From positions 62,001-126,000 of the forward strand of contig JBDLJH010000003.1 in assembly GCA_039714395.1 (NCBI GenBank): DNA of 64,000 nt, written 5' to 3'. The DNA comes from JAPHSX01 sp039714395. Lineage in GTDB: Bacteria > Pseudomonadota > Gammaproteobacteria > Thiohalomonadales > Thiohalomonadaceae. Shown piece after piece: positions 34,799 through 44,189 of the stretch. The notes below the pieces were generated by a model that was not told the DNA's origin, made no database searches, and saw nothing but the letters and a program-made list of their open reading frames with translations. A program made the position numbers and the translations under genes. Positions within the stretch are counted from its first letter, which is position 1. Each line of letters opens with the position of its first letter.

Positions 34799-37700
34799 CT
34801 ACTCTTCGCTATCCTCGATCACGGCTGTGTCAGCAGGCATGCCCGTCCTTCTAATCTTCGATTTAAGATATTCGGTCTGCACCTGCTGCTTTTTTGCCTG
34901 CTTATTGGCCGTCATGCGCACCATCTCGTAAGTATCGAGGATGAGAGAGATACGCCCATCACCGATAATCGTCGCACCAGAGAATCCACTCTTATCCTGT
35001 ACATAATCGGCCAACGGCTTGATTACCACCTCTTCCTGGCCCAGCAATTCATCCACGACAAAGCCGGTGCGTTGGCCACCAACACTCACAATGACAACAA
35101 AAGACTTGTCGCTCTCGTCCTCTCGCTCCTCACCAAACAGAGTAGAAAGACGGAAAATAGGTAACGTCTCACCACGCAAATGAATAACCTCAACACCCTC
35201 AACAGTAGAAGTCTCACTCTTGAAGATGCGTACAGTTTCATCCACGTTAGCCAGCGGAATAGTAAAGAGATCGTCGCTAACGCGCACCATCAATGCGTGA
35301 ATAATGGCCAGGGTAAGCGGAATCTTCAGACGCATTTGAGTACCCACGCCGACCCGGGAGTCAATCTCCAGAGTACCGTTGAGTTTCTCAATATTCTTCT
35401 TCACCACATCCATGCCAACACCACGGCCAGAAGTACCGGTAATCTTGTCAGCAGTGGAGAAGCCAGCGGTCAAAATCAAAGCGATCAAATCATCATTACT
35501 AAAGCGCTCCAGCTCTTCCTCGCTATACAGGCCCTTATCCATCGCCTTCTGACGAACTTTCTCCGGATCGATTCCCTTGCCGTCATCGGTAACCTCGATA
35601 ACAATGTGATTACTCTCCTGATATGCCTCCAGTACCAGTGTCCCCTCATCTTCCTTACCTTTCTGCTGGCGCTCAGGGCCTGTTTCAATACCATGATCAA
35701 CAGCATTACGGATAATATGGATCAGTGGGTCAGACAGTTCCTCGACAATCATGCGATCCAGTTCGGTGTCTTCACCCTTAACCACCAGATTGACCTTTTT
35801 ATCACTATTTCTAGTCAGGTCGTGCACTAATCTTGGATAGCGGTTAAAGATCTGCGAGATGGGCAACATACGCATCTTCATCACACCTTCCTGTAGGTCG
35901 TTGGAAGTACGACCCAGCGATGCAATGGCCTCACCGAGGCGATAGGTAAAGGTACGCAACAACTTCACCTCTTTTTGCTCCAGACCCATAGTCTCCTTGA
36001 GGTGGCGTTGCAGATTACGCATTTCACTCATCAGCTGGAAGAAATAGGAACGATCAACGACCAGTTCACCCACCTGATTCATCAGGATATCAATCTTATC
36101 TGCATCAACACGGACACTTTTCTTGATCTTGGTTTCCGCAGACTCTTTCTTCTTCACTTCACTCACAGGAGTTGGCATCTTTTCCTTGGGCGCAGTTTTA
36201 GATGCAGCCAATGCCGGTTTAACACCCGCCTCAGGCTCGCCAGAAACCAACTCGTCAAAGATCTTATTGAGCGTATCGTACTCATCACCTGATACCTTTG
36301 GCATGGAACGATCAAGTGCTCCAGCAAGGCTATTAAACAACTGCTCATTAAAGACGGCATCGCCCTGTACTGCAGCGGCGCGTTCATCCGTCTCTTTCTT
36401 GGCCAGAGTGTCTTGCAGACCACCAACTACCGGCTCATTCACTACCACCTTAATAGTGGCATCGTCACTAGAGCCCATCACAGGCTGGTCTGAACGCAAT
36501 TGTGGAAACAGCGCAGCCAGCTCATCCAGATTATGCTGCATAAAGGCGATGGAGGTTTCTGTTCCTGCTAACAGATCCTCACGTGCCTTAAGCATCTCGT
36601 TTTGCCATATCTTATAGCGTTGAACCAGCTCAACATAATCCATGTAGTTAGCCGAGGCAGACATCTTTTCGAGTACTGCCTCACAAGCTGCCAAAGATTC
36701 AACCTTATCGGCACCACCGGCCAAACCACCCAATAACGAAACAATCTCGTCGTGCTGCTCCTGCAGGTGAGCAATAAAGATTTCAAATAGTTCTTCATCT
36801 TCCTCGTCATGATAAGGAGCAGAAGAGCCCTGGCTAGCTGGTATGCTAGCAGCCGGTGATGTAGCGGCTGACTCTGCTGAGACCTGTTCTGAAGTGGGCA
36901 ACCATTGGCTCATGGCTGCGACCAGGTCATCTACACCCGATTGTTCCTGTTGATGGTGCTTCAACTCCTCATTGAGCAACGAGAAACGATCGCGCGCCGT
37001 AATGAGTGTTTCAACAATATCAAAATTGGACTCAATGGCTCCCTCACGAAGGAGATCGAGCAGGTCTTCCATCACATGACTGAGATGTGACACCCGAGTT
37101 AAACCAATGTACTGGGCACTACCTTTTATAGAATGGACGGTACGAAATATCTCATTTAATACATCACGATCATCTGCCTGCTGCATTAGTTGCAACAGTA
37201 GCGCCTCCATCTCTACAAGATGCTCTTCCGCTTCAATAACAAAATCGGGTAGTAAGGAGAGATCAATGTTGCCTGGCGATGCTTCTACCGGAGCCGAAGC
37301 ACTCGGCGCAACATCACTAGCGGAGGTCTCGGCAAAGGCACGAGCCACGGCATCACTGACATCCGCCTCTGATTCTTCGGCAAAGGCACGGGCAACCGCA
37401 TCACTAACATCTCCCGAATCTTCAGCGGCAGATACCTGTTCACCGACATCTACTGACGGCGAAACAGTAACCAATTTAAGGACAGGAAACTGCTCTGCCA
37501 AATCGGACATATTGCGAGAGAGCGTATTGAGTTGTGGCGCCCCGCCTCCCTGGACCTCCTGCAATACTGTTTCAATATCACTCTTCCAGATCTGGTAGCG
37601 GTGAACCAGATCCACATAATCCATGTAATTCGCCGAACTGCGCATCTGTTCCAATACGCTCAGTGACTGTTCTAACAGTGCTGTGGTATCACCACCGGCA

Positions 37701-38251
37701 GAAAGCTGTTGTATCAACGCGGCCAGTTCACCATAGTGTTCCTGTAGATGCGCTTCAAAAATGCCATATAACTCCTGGTCCTCTTCAGCCTCATAGGAGG
37801 AAGCAGAACTCTCATCCAGCGTTTCCTCAACGGGAGAGCTCTCTACAGAAGCCGGCGCACCAGCATCGCCATCAATGAAGGTATTAAGGAGCGCGACCAG
37901 GTCTTCAACGTCAGAGTCTTCTGTCTGTGTTGCCTCCAACTCCTTGACCAACAGTGCAATTCTGTCCGTCGCCGTAATTAGCGTCTCAACAATCTCGGAA
38001 TTAGAGGACATGGAGCCATCGCGCAGAAGGTCCAGCAGATCCTCAAGACGGTGAGATAAGTGCGAAATTTTATCCAGACCGATATATTGTGCACCGCCCT
38101 TGATGGTGTGGATCGGACGAAAGATATCGTTGAGCACGTCCAGATCATCAGGTCGCTGCACAAGTTTGAGTAGCAGCGCTTCCATCTCTTCGAGGTGCTC
38201 TTCTGCTTCCACGATGAAATCTGGAAGAAGCGACAAATCAATATTACTCAT
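34799..38251 (-). CDS. cheA: CheA-type histidine kinase with duplicated Hpt module
   Basis: 1150 residues, far longer than typical CheA. Residues 1-120 form an Hpt domain with H48 in IHTIKGGAQYIG; a second near-identical Hpt starts at 328 with H373 (VHSIKGSAQYIG). Each is followed by a related helical domain containing SANYMDYV, which looks like an Hpt without its His. Acidic/Ala repeats (SDAVARAFAE) lie before residue 328. Then come P3 dimerisation, the kinase domain (IRNAVDHGIETG, DDGKGIDPEKV, GTSGRGVGMDVV) and a CheW-like domain. It phosphorylates CheY and the receiver domains of neighbours. AGGGA favours the ATG at 38251 over 38257. Confidence 0.93.
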   Translation of the reverse strand: MSNIDLSLLPDFIVEAEEHLEEMEALLLKLVQRPDDLDVLNDIFRPIHTIKGGAQYIGLDKISHLSHRLEDLLDLLRDGSMSSNSEIVETLITATDRIALLVKELEATQTEDSDVEDLVALLNTFIDGDAGAPASVESSPVEETLDESSASSYEAEEDQELYGIFEAHLQEHYGELAALIQQLSAGGDTTALLEQSLSVLEQMRSSANYMDYVDLVHRYQIWKSDIETVLQEVQGGGAPQLNTLSRNMSDLAEQFPVLKLVTVSPSVDVGEQVSAAEDSGDVSDAVARAFAEESEADVSDAVARAFAETSASDVAPSASAPVEASPGNIDLSLLPDFVIEAEEHLVEMEALLLQLMQQADDRDVLNEIFRTVHSIKGSAQYIGLTRVSHLSHVMEDLLDLLREGAIESNFDIVETLITARDRFSLLNEELKHHQQEQSGVDDLVAAMSQWLPTSEQVSAESAATSPAASIPASQGSSAPYHDEEDEELFEIFIAHLQEQHDEIVSLLGGLAGGADKVESLAACEAVLEKMSASANYMDYVELVQRYKIWQNEMLKAREDLLAGTETSIAFMQHNLDELAALFPQLRSDQPVMGSSDDATIKVVVNEPVVGGLQDTLAKKETDERAAAVQGDAVFNEQLFNSLAGALDRSMPKVSGDEYDTLNKIFDELVSGEPEAGVKPALAASKTAPKEKMPTPVSEVKKKESAETKIKKSVRVDADKIDILMNQVGELVVDRSYFFQLMSEMRNLQRHLKETMGLEQKEVKLLRTFTYRLGEAIASLGRTSNDLQEGVMKMRMLPISQIFNRYPRLVHDLTRNSDKKVNLVVKGEDTELDRMIVEELSDPLIHIIRNAVDHGIETGPERQQKGKEDEGTLVLEAYQESNHIVIEVTDDGKGIDPEKVRQKAMDKGLYSEEELERFSNDDLIALILTAGFSTADKITGTSGRGVGMDVVKKNIEKLNGTLEIDSRVGVGTQMRLKIPLTLAIIHALMVRVSDDLFTIPLANVDETVRIFKSETSTVEGVEVIHLRGETLPIFRLSTLFGEEREDESDKSFVVIVSVGGQRTGFVVDELLGQEEVVIKPLADYVQDKSGFSGATIIGDGRISLILDTYEMVRMTANKQAKKQQVQTEYLKSKIRRTGMPADTAVIEDSEE

Positions 38252-38346
38252 AACCATTCCCTAAACATGATCAAGGGTTCCATTTCGTATTGTCGTTCGA
38301 CAGCATCACTGGCACACAGCCATGGGGGACGCCGACAGGTGAACGA

Positions 38347-38694
38347 TCATTCGATGAGTTCAAGAATCTCACTTGATTTGTGTTTGTTAACCAGGCCAAG
38401 AACCCCTAGTTTTTGCGCCTTTTCTCGATACTTCTCTTCATTGAGATTGGAGAGGATAAGGATCTTTGCCGCCGGATCAATCGCAAGGATCTCCTCTGCG
38501 GCAGTAAAACCGTCCATACCGCGCATGGTAATATCCATAGTCACCACGTCAGGACTGAGACTCTTGTACATCTCTATCGCCTCATCACCGTTACTGGCCT
38601 CACCTATTATGGTGTGACCGGCATTGACCAACTCCTTGGTGATGATCTTACGCATCATTGCGGAGTCTTCGACTATTAGAACATTTTTACCCAT
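38347..38694 (-). CDS. cheY: CheY-like single-domain response regulator
   Basis: 115 residues. Acidic pocket E9-D10, phospho-acceptor D54 in VTMDITMRGMDG, a Ser in LILSN at the switch Thr/Ser site and K104 in LVNKHKS. No output domain. It probably carries the signal from the adjacent CheA to a motor or pilus target; the target is not encoded here. Confidence 0.93.
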   Translation of the reverse strand: MGKNVLIVEDSAMMRKIITKELVNAGHTIIGEASNGDEAIEMYKSLSPDVVTMDITMRGMDGFTAAEEILAIDPAAKILILSNLNEEKYREKAQKLGVLGLVNKHKSSEILELIE

Positions 38695-38717
38695 TACCTT
38701 ACCCAGTCTATGATGGC

Positions 38718-39260
38718 TTACTCAACCATCATCTCTTCTTCAAGAACTATCTCTTCGTTCTCAAGATCTTTCAGCATGTTGTACTCATCGCTAAATAAAA
38801 CTCGAGAGAAATTCAAAATTACCAGCAGCGCATTATCCATCTCACAAACACCCTGAATGTACTGACTCTCCAGACCGGAGATCACAATATCTGGAGGTGG
38901 TTGCACACTATCCTCAGGCACCTTTATAACGTGTGTTACCTCATCGACAATAAAACCGACAACGCGATCACTAATGTTAAGAATCAACACCCAAGAGCGT
39001 TTTGTCTCAGACGCATCATTGTAGAGGTAGAGACGTTTACGCAAATCAACCACCGGAATGATATTACCGCGCAGGTTAATTACACCTTCGACAAACTCCG
39101 GTGAGTTTGGCACTGCAGTGACCTTTGCAGAACGGATAATCTCCTGAACCATGAGGATGTCGACACCAAATTGCTCGGTAGCAATATTGAAGCCGACAAG
39201 TTGCAACATGCCCTCATCTTCATTCTCTTCCGTTCTGTCAAATCCTACTCTTTCCGCCAT
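38718..39260 (-). CDS. cheW: Chemotaxis adaptor CheW
   Basis: 180 residues. The CheW SH3-like fold is shown by LVGFNIATEQFGVDILMVQE, AVPNSPEFVEGVINLRGNII and VVDLRKRL. It couples the receptor to CheA. A short acidic C-terminal tail (LKDLENEEIVLEEEMMVE) is longer than usual. It is followed 23 bases later by cheY. Confidence 0.95.
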   Translation of the reverse strand: MAERVGFDRTEENEDEGMLQLVGFNIATEQFGVDILMVQEIIRSAKVTAVPNSPEFVEGVINLRGNIIPVVDLRKRLYLYNDASETKRSWVLILNISDRVVGFIVDEVTHVIKVPEDSVQPPPDIVISGLESQYIQGVCEMDNALLVILNFSRVLFSDEYNMLKDLENEEIVLEEEMMVE

Positions 39261-39343
39261 AACACTATCCCCTGAATATAGGTACAGTCAGTAGCCAGTT
39301 AAATAACAGTACGATTAACTGGCTGCTGCTGGTGACAATCCGT

Positions 39344-41797
39344 TTAGATCTTGAACTGCTGTACCTGTTCAGTAAGGTTCTGGGACTGCTTCTGCAGATC
39401 CTCGGTTACACTTACAACCACACCGGCACCTTCCACGGTCGCCTCTGCGGCCTCGGCTGACTCAGCTGAGATAGCCGATACCTTTTGCGAACGTGTTGCC
39501 TGCTCGCCGGTCATCTTATTCATCTCATTGGAACGCTCCACAACCCCTTCCATCTGGGTGTTGATGTCCTGAACGTTGTCACTCGCCTCACCTACCAGCT
39601 CAGTGATCGACTTGGAGTAATCTACCACCAGGTCAAGCGCCTGTTGAGCTGCGGCACGGCGTTCACCCTGCTCACCCGCCATGCCCCCGATTTCACGGGC
39701 CACCACGTTCAGCTCTTCGATAAGGGTTTGTACCTGTTGTGTTGCATCGTTAAGACCCTGTGCCGAGTTGGAGATAGCGTCGATAGCCTCCATGTTAACT
39801 CGTCCACTTTGGTCAATCTTCTGCAGTGCCTGCTGCGACATATCGGAGAGGCGTACACCCTCGGCTACGCCGGAGCTTGAGTCTTTGATCAACTGGGTGA
39901 TCTCTTTGGCTGCCTCAGAAGAACGTTGCGCCAGCTTACCAACTTCGTCCGCAACCACCGCGAAACCCTTACCGTGTGCACCGGCACGGGCCGCCTCTAC
40001 CGCCGCGTTAAGAGCGAGGAGGTTGGTCTGCTCGGCAATCTCGGTAATTACATCGATGATTTCAGAGATCTGCTCAGATGACTCGGAGATGGAGCGCATA
40101 CCTTCTACCGTCGCCGATACTGAAGTGTGTCCCTCCTCCGCTGCATCGAGTGACGACTTACCAAACTCGGTCGCCTGGTTTACCGCGTTCTGCATCTCGC
40201 TAACCGAACTCACCATATCTTCGATAGAATTGGTTACACGGCCCACCAACTGCTCCTGCGACTGGGCACTGGCCACAACCTTGGCACCGGTCTGACCCAT
40301 CTCACCTACACGGTTCAGGGTCTGTTGTACCTCATTATCCGAAGCAACTGTGGTATCGGCTACCTTCTTCATCTTCTCCAGCAGCTCGGCCACTCGTCCC
40401 TGGGACTCGATCGCCGCGTTCTGCTGTGCCTCTGTAGCGGAACGTACATTACCGGCAGTCGTCCCCATCTCACCGATAACCTGTGACGACTGTTGCGCAC
40501 GCTCGTACTGCTGCTGCGCACGAGAGCGGTTTGCCGAGGCGCGTCCGGCCACGTCGTTCGAACCTCTATCCACCTCCTTCGCCGCGTCACTTACAACATC
40601 GAAGGCACTATGAATCACCTTAATCATGTCATTCAGTGCGCCGGACATCATGCCGATCTCATCACGACTCTCAACCGGTACGGTGTGTGTCAGGTCACGC
40701 TCGCTAGCGATGGTACGTACCGTATCCGCCACGCGAATGATGGGGTTGATGATAACTCTGTTTACCATCATCAGAAGACCGATGGTAATCATAATACCGA
40801 CTGCACCCAGAATAAGCTGCAGGGTATCCAGCTCCGTTACCAGCTCTGCCACCCCATCGGTATCCTTTCTCAGCAGTTCCTTCTGGTCCTCTACCATGTC
40901 GGTCAGTGTGGCAACGATACCGGCGGCAATCGGTGCCGCCCGGGTTGCCAGCCAGTAGTTGGCCACGTTCCAGTCTTCCTTGCCGCGAATTTCGAACATC
41001 TTCGGTGGTAACACCTTAAATTCATCGCGTACACTCTTGAACTGGTTGAAGGCCGACTGCTGTTCCGGGGTGAGGTGCTGGTAGGCATTGGAGAGGTCGT
41101 TAAAACGTTTTTCGTTCTTTGTCCACAGGGTGTTAAAGCGCTCACGGAACTGGTCCTCACCCGAGATCAGGTAGGCACGAATCGCTGCCAGACCCAGACC
41201 GGTGGTACCCCGAATATCCGCCATCATATAGAGGATGGACTTACGCAGGTCGCTCCCCTCGAGTTTCGCCTCCAGGTCGATGAGCTGGGTAATGAGGGTC
41301 GCCATTTTGGTACCACGCGGTGCGGCCTCATTAAAGAGTATCTTCAGCGCCGGGTTTTCGTCATCGGTCTGGGCGATATCCTCGATCTCCTGCTGGAACT
41401 TGCGGAATTTCTCAATATCGACCTTCAGCTCCTTGAGACGTTTGACGTTCTCCGGATTGGTCCAGGACTTCGAGAGCTCATCCATATCAGCTACAGGCTT
41501 GTCGATCCAGGTATTCCAGGCATCGGCCCGGACATCCTTAAACTGTGGGTTACCTAGCAGCATCCAGCCACGCAGACCCGCCAGTGACATATTGACACCG
41601 TTGATCATACTGAGGCTGGCCTCAGCGGTTGGCGTACGCAGCTCCGCTACCCGGTTAGAGAGGAATTGAACATCATCCACCTCGTAGATTGTGATGGCTA
41701 CCGCACTAAGCAGTACCAGGAGCATCAGGCCGAAACTCAGTCCGACCTTTGCCCGTAGGCGCATATTCGAAAAAAGACCTGTACTTGTGTTATTCAT
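39344..41797 (-). CDS. Methyl-accepting chemotaxis protein
   Basis: 817 residues. First membrane helix at about 18-38 (GLSFGLMLLVLLSAVAI), a long helical periplasmic sensor of about 290 residues (four-helix or HBM-like), a second helix (LILGAVGIMITIGLLMMV), HAMP, and a cytoplasmic coiled coil. The tip IAEQTNLLALNAAVEAARAG is conserved, but continues AHGKGFAVVADEVGKLAQ: the usual Glu of RAGEQG is Ala and the Arg of EVR is Gly. It is the only receptor in the locus and so its probable input. No CheR-tethering pentapeptide is seen at the end (QVQQFKI). Confidence 0.93.
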   Translation of the reverse strand: MNNTSTGLFSNMRLRAKVGLSFGLMLLVLLSAVAITIYEVDDVQFLSNRVAELRTPTAEASLSMINGVNMSLAGLRGWMLLGNPQFKDVRADAWNTWIDKPVADMDELSKSWTNPENVKRLKELKVDIEKFRKFQQEIEDIAQTDDENPALKILFNEAAPRGTKMATLITQLIDLEAKLEGSDLRKSILYMMADIRGTTGLGLAAIRAYLISGEDQFRERFNTLWTKNEKRFNDLSNAYQHLTPEQQSAFNQFKSVRDEFKVLPPKMFEIRGKEDWNVANYWLATRAAPIAAGIVATLTDMVEDQKELLRKDTDGVAELVTELDTLQLILGAVGIMITIGLLMMVNRVIINPIIRVADTVRTIASERDLTHTVPVESRDEIGMMSGALNDMIKVIHSAFDVVSDAAKEVDRGSNDVAGRASANRSRAQQQYERAQQSSQVIGEMGTTAGNVRSATEAQQNAAIESQGRVAELLEKMKKVADTTVASDNEVQQTLNRVGEMGQTGAKVVASAQSQEQLVGRVTNSIEDMVSSVSEMQNAVNQATEFGKSSLDAAEEGHTSVSATVEGMRSISESSEQISEIIDVITEIAEQTNLLALNAAVEAARAGAHGKGFAVVADEVGKLAQRSSEAAKEITQLIKDSSSGVAEGVRLSDMSQQALQKIDQSGRVNMEAIDAISNSAQGLNDATQQVQTLIEELNVVAREIGGMAGEQGERRAAAQQALDLVVDYSKSITELVGEASDNVQDINTQMEGVVERSNEMNKMTGEQATRSQKVSAISAESAEAAEATVEGAGVVVSVTEDLQKQSQNLTEQVQQFKI

Positions 41798-41892
41798 CTG
41801 TTCTACTCCTTACCTCAATTACCCGACACCATCTATTACCCAACACCATCTACATAGATGAAGGAAATTTCAATTAAAATAAAAACTCGTGA

Positions 41893-42945
41893 TCAACTTA
41901 CTGCCAAAATATCGTTTAGTACCACTGCAATCTGCGAATCATTCTCAATATGTGCAATATCAACCTGCATCATTGCACTGTTAATCATGTCACTACAAAA
42001 GGCTGTACTCGGCTCCTGCACCAGAGAGTTCCCCCCCATGCGGACGATCTCTTCCAAGCCTTCCACACCATCGTTGCCACACCCGGAGAGTAGTACACCC
42101 ATGCACTGCTCCTGCATCACATCGGCTGTAGAGAACAACATCATGTCGATAGAGCCCTTACGCGAGGCAAAGGGCGCCGGGCTAACGTGCAGTACCGGTT
42201 CATTCTGGTACCGGTGTAGCGTCATATAGTTGGCACCCGAGTTTAGATAACAGACGCCTGGGCGTAGCACCTCATCGTGCTCCGCACTTTTCACCTGCAG
42301 CTCACCGTAGCTGTCCAGGTAGCGGGCAAAGGCCTCCACATGGTGTGGGGCCGCATAGAGTGTAACCAGATAAGCCGTATCTGCATTGGGATTAAGGTGT
42401 GGAATGATCTTCATCAATGCACCAAAACCGCCCTCAGCAGCCCCCATCGCCACTACCCTGCTGGCAACATCGGTAGTTGAAAACACCTTATTCTGCTGTG
42501 CATCGCCCTTTTTACGACGAATATACTTTATCGCCCCAACCTCGACCTGACTGGCAAACTCAATCTTGCTGAGGATATCTGCCGCCTGCTCATCCAGCGC
42601 ACCATCGTTATCTATCGCCGAGGGTTTCGATATAATATCAACAGCACCAAAACGTAGGGCATCAAAGGTAGAGGGGGCCCCCTCTTTGGTAAGACTACTG
42701 AGCATCACCACCGGGGTCGGTGATTTAATCATAATGTGCTTAAGGGCACTCAGGCCATCCATACCAGGCATGCTGATATCCATGGTGATGACATCAGGCT
42801 TGAGCTGGGAGACGCTATACAGGGCCTCGATGCCATTTTCTGCCTCGCCAACGACATCGACAGACTCCTCGTCCTTAAACAGATCGAGAAGTGTCTTTCG
42901 TACCAGTGGCGAATCGTCAACGATGAGCAGCTTTTTTCGTGTCAT
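41893..42945 (-). CDS. CheB-like protein with degenerate methylesterase site (copy 2)
   Basis: 350 residues. The receiver domain is intact (LLIVDDSPLVRK, phospho-acceptor D56 in VITMDISMPGMDG, Lys in ISKPSA). In the CheB domain the catalytic Ser of GASTGG is Ala (AMGAAEGG, A170) and the catalytic His position falls in VTLYAAPHHVEAF, aligning with Tyr197. The Asp is kept (D292 in SGCGNDGVEG). Esterase activity is therefore unlikely. It differs widely from copy 1 in the C-terminal half, so the two losses look independent. It sits between the receptor gene and the DUF4388 regulator. Confidence 0.85.
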   Translation of the reverse strand: MTRKKLLIVDDSPLVRKTLLDLFKDEESVDVVGEAENGIEALYSVSQLKPDVITMDISMPGMDGLSALKHIMIKSPTPVVMLSSLTKEGAPSTFDALRFGAVDIISKPSAIDNDGALDEQAADILSKIEFASQVEVGAIKYIRRKKGDAQQNKVFSTTDVASRVVAMGAAEGGFGALMKIIPHLNPNADTAYLVTLYAAPHHVEAFARYLDSYGELQVKSAEHDEVLRPGVCYLNSGANYMTLHRYQNEPVLHVSPAPFASRKGSIDMMLFSTADVMQEQCMGVLLSGCGNDGVEGLEEIVRMGGNSLVQEPSTAFCSDMINSAMMQVDIAHIENDSQIAVVLNDILAVS

Positions 42946-43026
42946 ACCATATTTTCTATCATAGACCGTTATTAATACAATACGCCGCCCTTAATTGAGA
43001 GTAGCCTTTATTTCTATTTAGTGCTG

Positions 43027-43776
43027 TCAGCTCAGGTACTTTTCAAGCTTATCCAGCAATATTTCATTTTTAAACGGTTTCGTCACATATTCATCACTAC
43101 CCGACATCTTGCCTCGAAGCCTGTCCATTAGTGAATCGCGTGAGGTAAGAATGATTATCGGTATATCGCGAGTTTTCTCATTCGCCTTCATAGCATCGAA
43201 TATTTCATAACCATCGATATCTGGCAAAATAAGGTCAAGTACCACCAAATCCGGGGCATCCACAGCCAGCTGTGACAGTGCCGATTGACCGTTAGCCGCC
43301 TCAACAATATCGTAGCCGTGATCCTGTAAGAACTTACACAGCACAATACGGGCGACCCGGCTATCTTCTACTACCAGAATCTTTTTCTTTGTCGAAACTG
43401 GCCGCTCCTCTTTCACTTCAGCATTCGCAATGGGCAGAGCAGTTGGCACACCGACCAGTTCACGTTCGAACATACGGAACAGGGTCTGACCATAAGAGAG
43501 GCTTGTCTGCTTGGCCGAAGCGCTTCTAACCTCATCGGTCTCACCGCTTTTAAAGAAATACTTGGCCTCTGGGATACGTCGAATTAGCGGTAGAGCACCG
43601 GTTCCCTGAACCGATTTATACACCACATCAACCACCACACCATCGTTGAGAACGATAACACCGCCATCACCGCTCTGAGTCATCAAATAGAGTGATCCCG
43701 TCTTGCCAAAACCCTCCAGCACCTTAATCTGCCGAATAATTTCGCCCATGGAAACAAAAGCGTTTGTATCATTCAT
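43027..43776 (-). CDS. DUF4388 (PatA-like N-terminal) and receiver-domain protein
   Basis: 249 residues. The N-terminal ~110 residues (EIIRQIKVLEGFGKTGSLYL, GGVIVLNDGVVVDVVYKSVQ) resemble the DUF4388/PatA N-terminal domain. A receiver domain follows at about 131-249 with ED pair (VVEDSR), phospho-acceptor D181 in LVVLDLILPDIDGYE, Thr in IIILTSRD and Lys in VTKPF. The output domain thus precedes the receiver. It is the first gene of the chemosensory run, with the putative regulatory region 43777-44189 upstream. Its function is inferred as a response regulator of this system. Confidence 0.85.
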   Translation of the reverse strand: MNDTNAFVSMGEIIRQIKVLEGFGKTGSLYLMTQSGDGGVIVLNDGVVVDVVYKSVQGTGALPLIRRIPEAKYFFKSGETDEVRSASAKQTSLSYGQTLFRMFERELVGVPTALPIANAEVKEERPVSTKKKILVVEDSRVARIVLCKFLQDHGYDIVEAANGQSALSQLAVDAPDLVVLDLILPDIDGYEIFDAMKANEKTRDIPIIILTSRDSLMDRLRGKMSGSDEYVTKPFKNEILLDKLEKYLS

Positions 43777-43890
43777 GACAAGAGACGCCCCTATCCAATA
43801 CTGAGAATAGCTTCTTCATGAGAATTTCTGAGTAGGCAAAAATTACTGAGAACAAGATCCACTTCCCTTTACAACACTAACCATTCTTAA

Positions 43891-43904
43891 ATGCCATATG
43901 GCAT
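43891..43904. promoter_or_regulatory. 14-bp perfect palindrome, possible operator
   Basis: ATGCCATATGGCAT lies 115 bases upstream of the first gene of the chemosensory run. Perfect palindromes of this size upstream of an operon often bind dimeric regulators; which one is unknown. Confidence 0.35.
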
Positions 43905-44120
43905 CAATACAAGGCTAACGGATAATTGATTGATCAATATTTGTAACCATACACGAGTGCCAACCTATAATTATCATTCTTCAGCAGCACTCACAAAGAA
44001 ACCAACGTTTTCAGTCTGTTTATAAGTTGTTACAGGCAACATTGCACACTTATTTCAACGGAATATAGCACAAACGTGATGATGGTCACACTTTTTACAG
44101 TTTCCGTTATAATTCAAGTA

Positions 44121-44162
44121 ACTATACATACTACTTATAGTGATTTAAAGCACTATACATAC
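44121..44162. repeat. Direct and inverted repeats near the SUMF1-gene end
   Basis: ACTATACATAC occurs at 44121-44131 and again at 44152-44162, 31 bases apart. Between them TATAGTG (44136-44142) and CACTATA (44151-44157) are inverted. A regulatory or transcript-end role is possible; nothing in the sequence decides. Confidence 0.4.
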
Positions 44163-44189
44163 CTCTATTGAGGTAGGCGCTCTACCACT

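Larger units (their letters stand above)
43777..44189. other. Regulatory gap upstream of the chemosensory operon
   Basis: 413 bases without a gene. It holds two perfect palindromes, ATGCCATATGGCAT (43891-43904) and ATTGATCAAT (43929-43938), and a repeat cluster at 44121-44162. The promoter of the chemosensory run should be here. No consensus -35/-10 pair or sigma-54 site was clear by eye. Confidence 0.55.
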
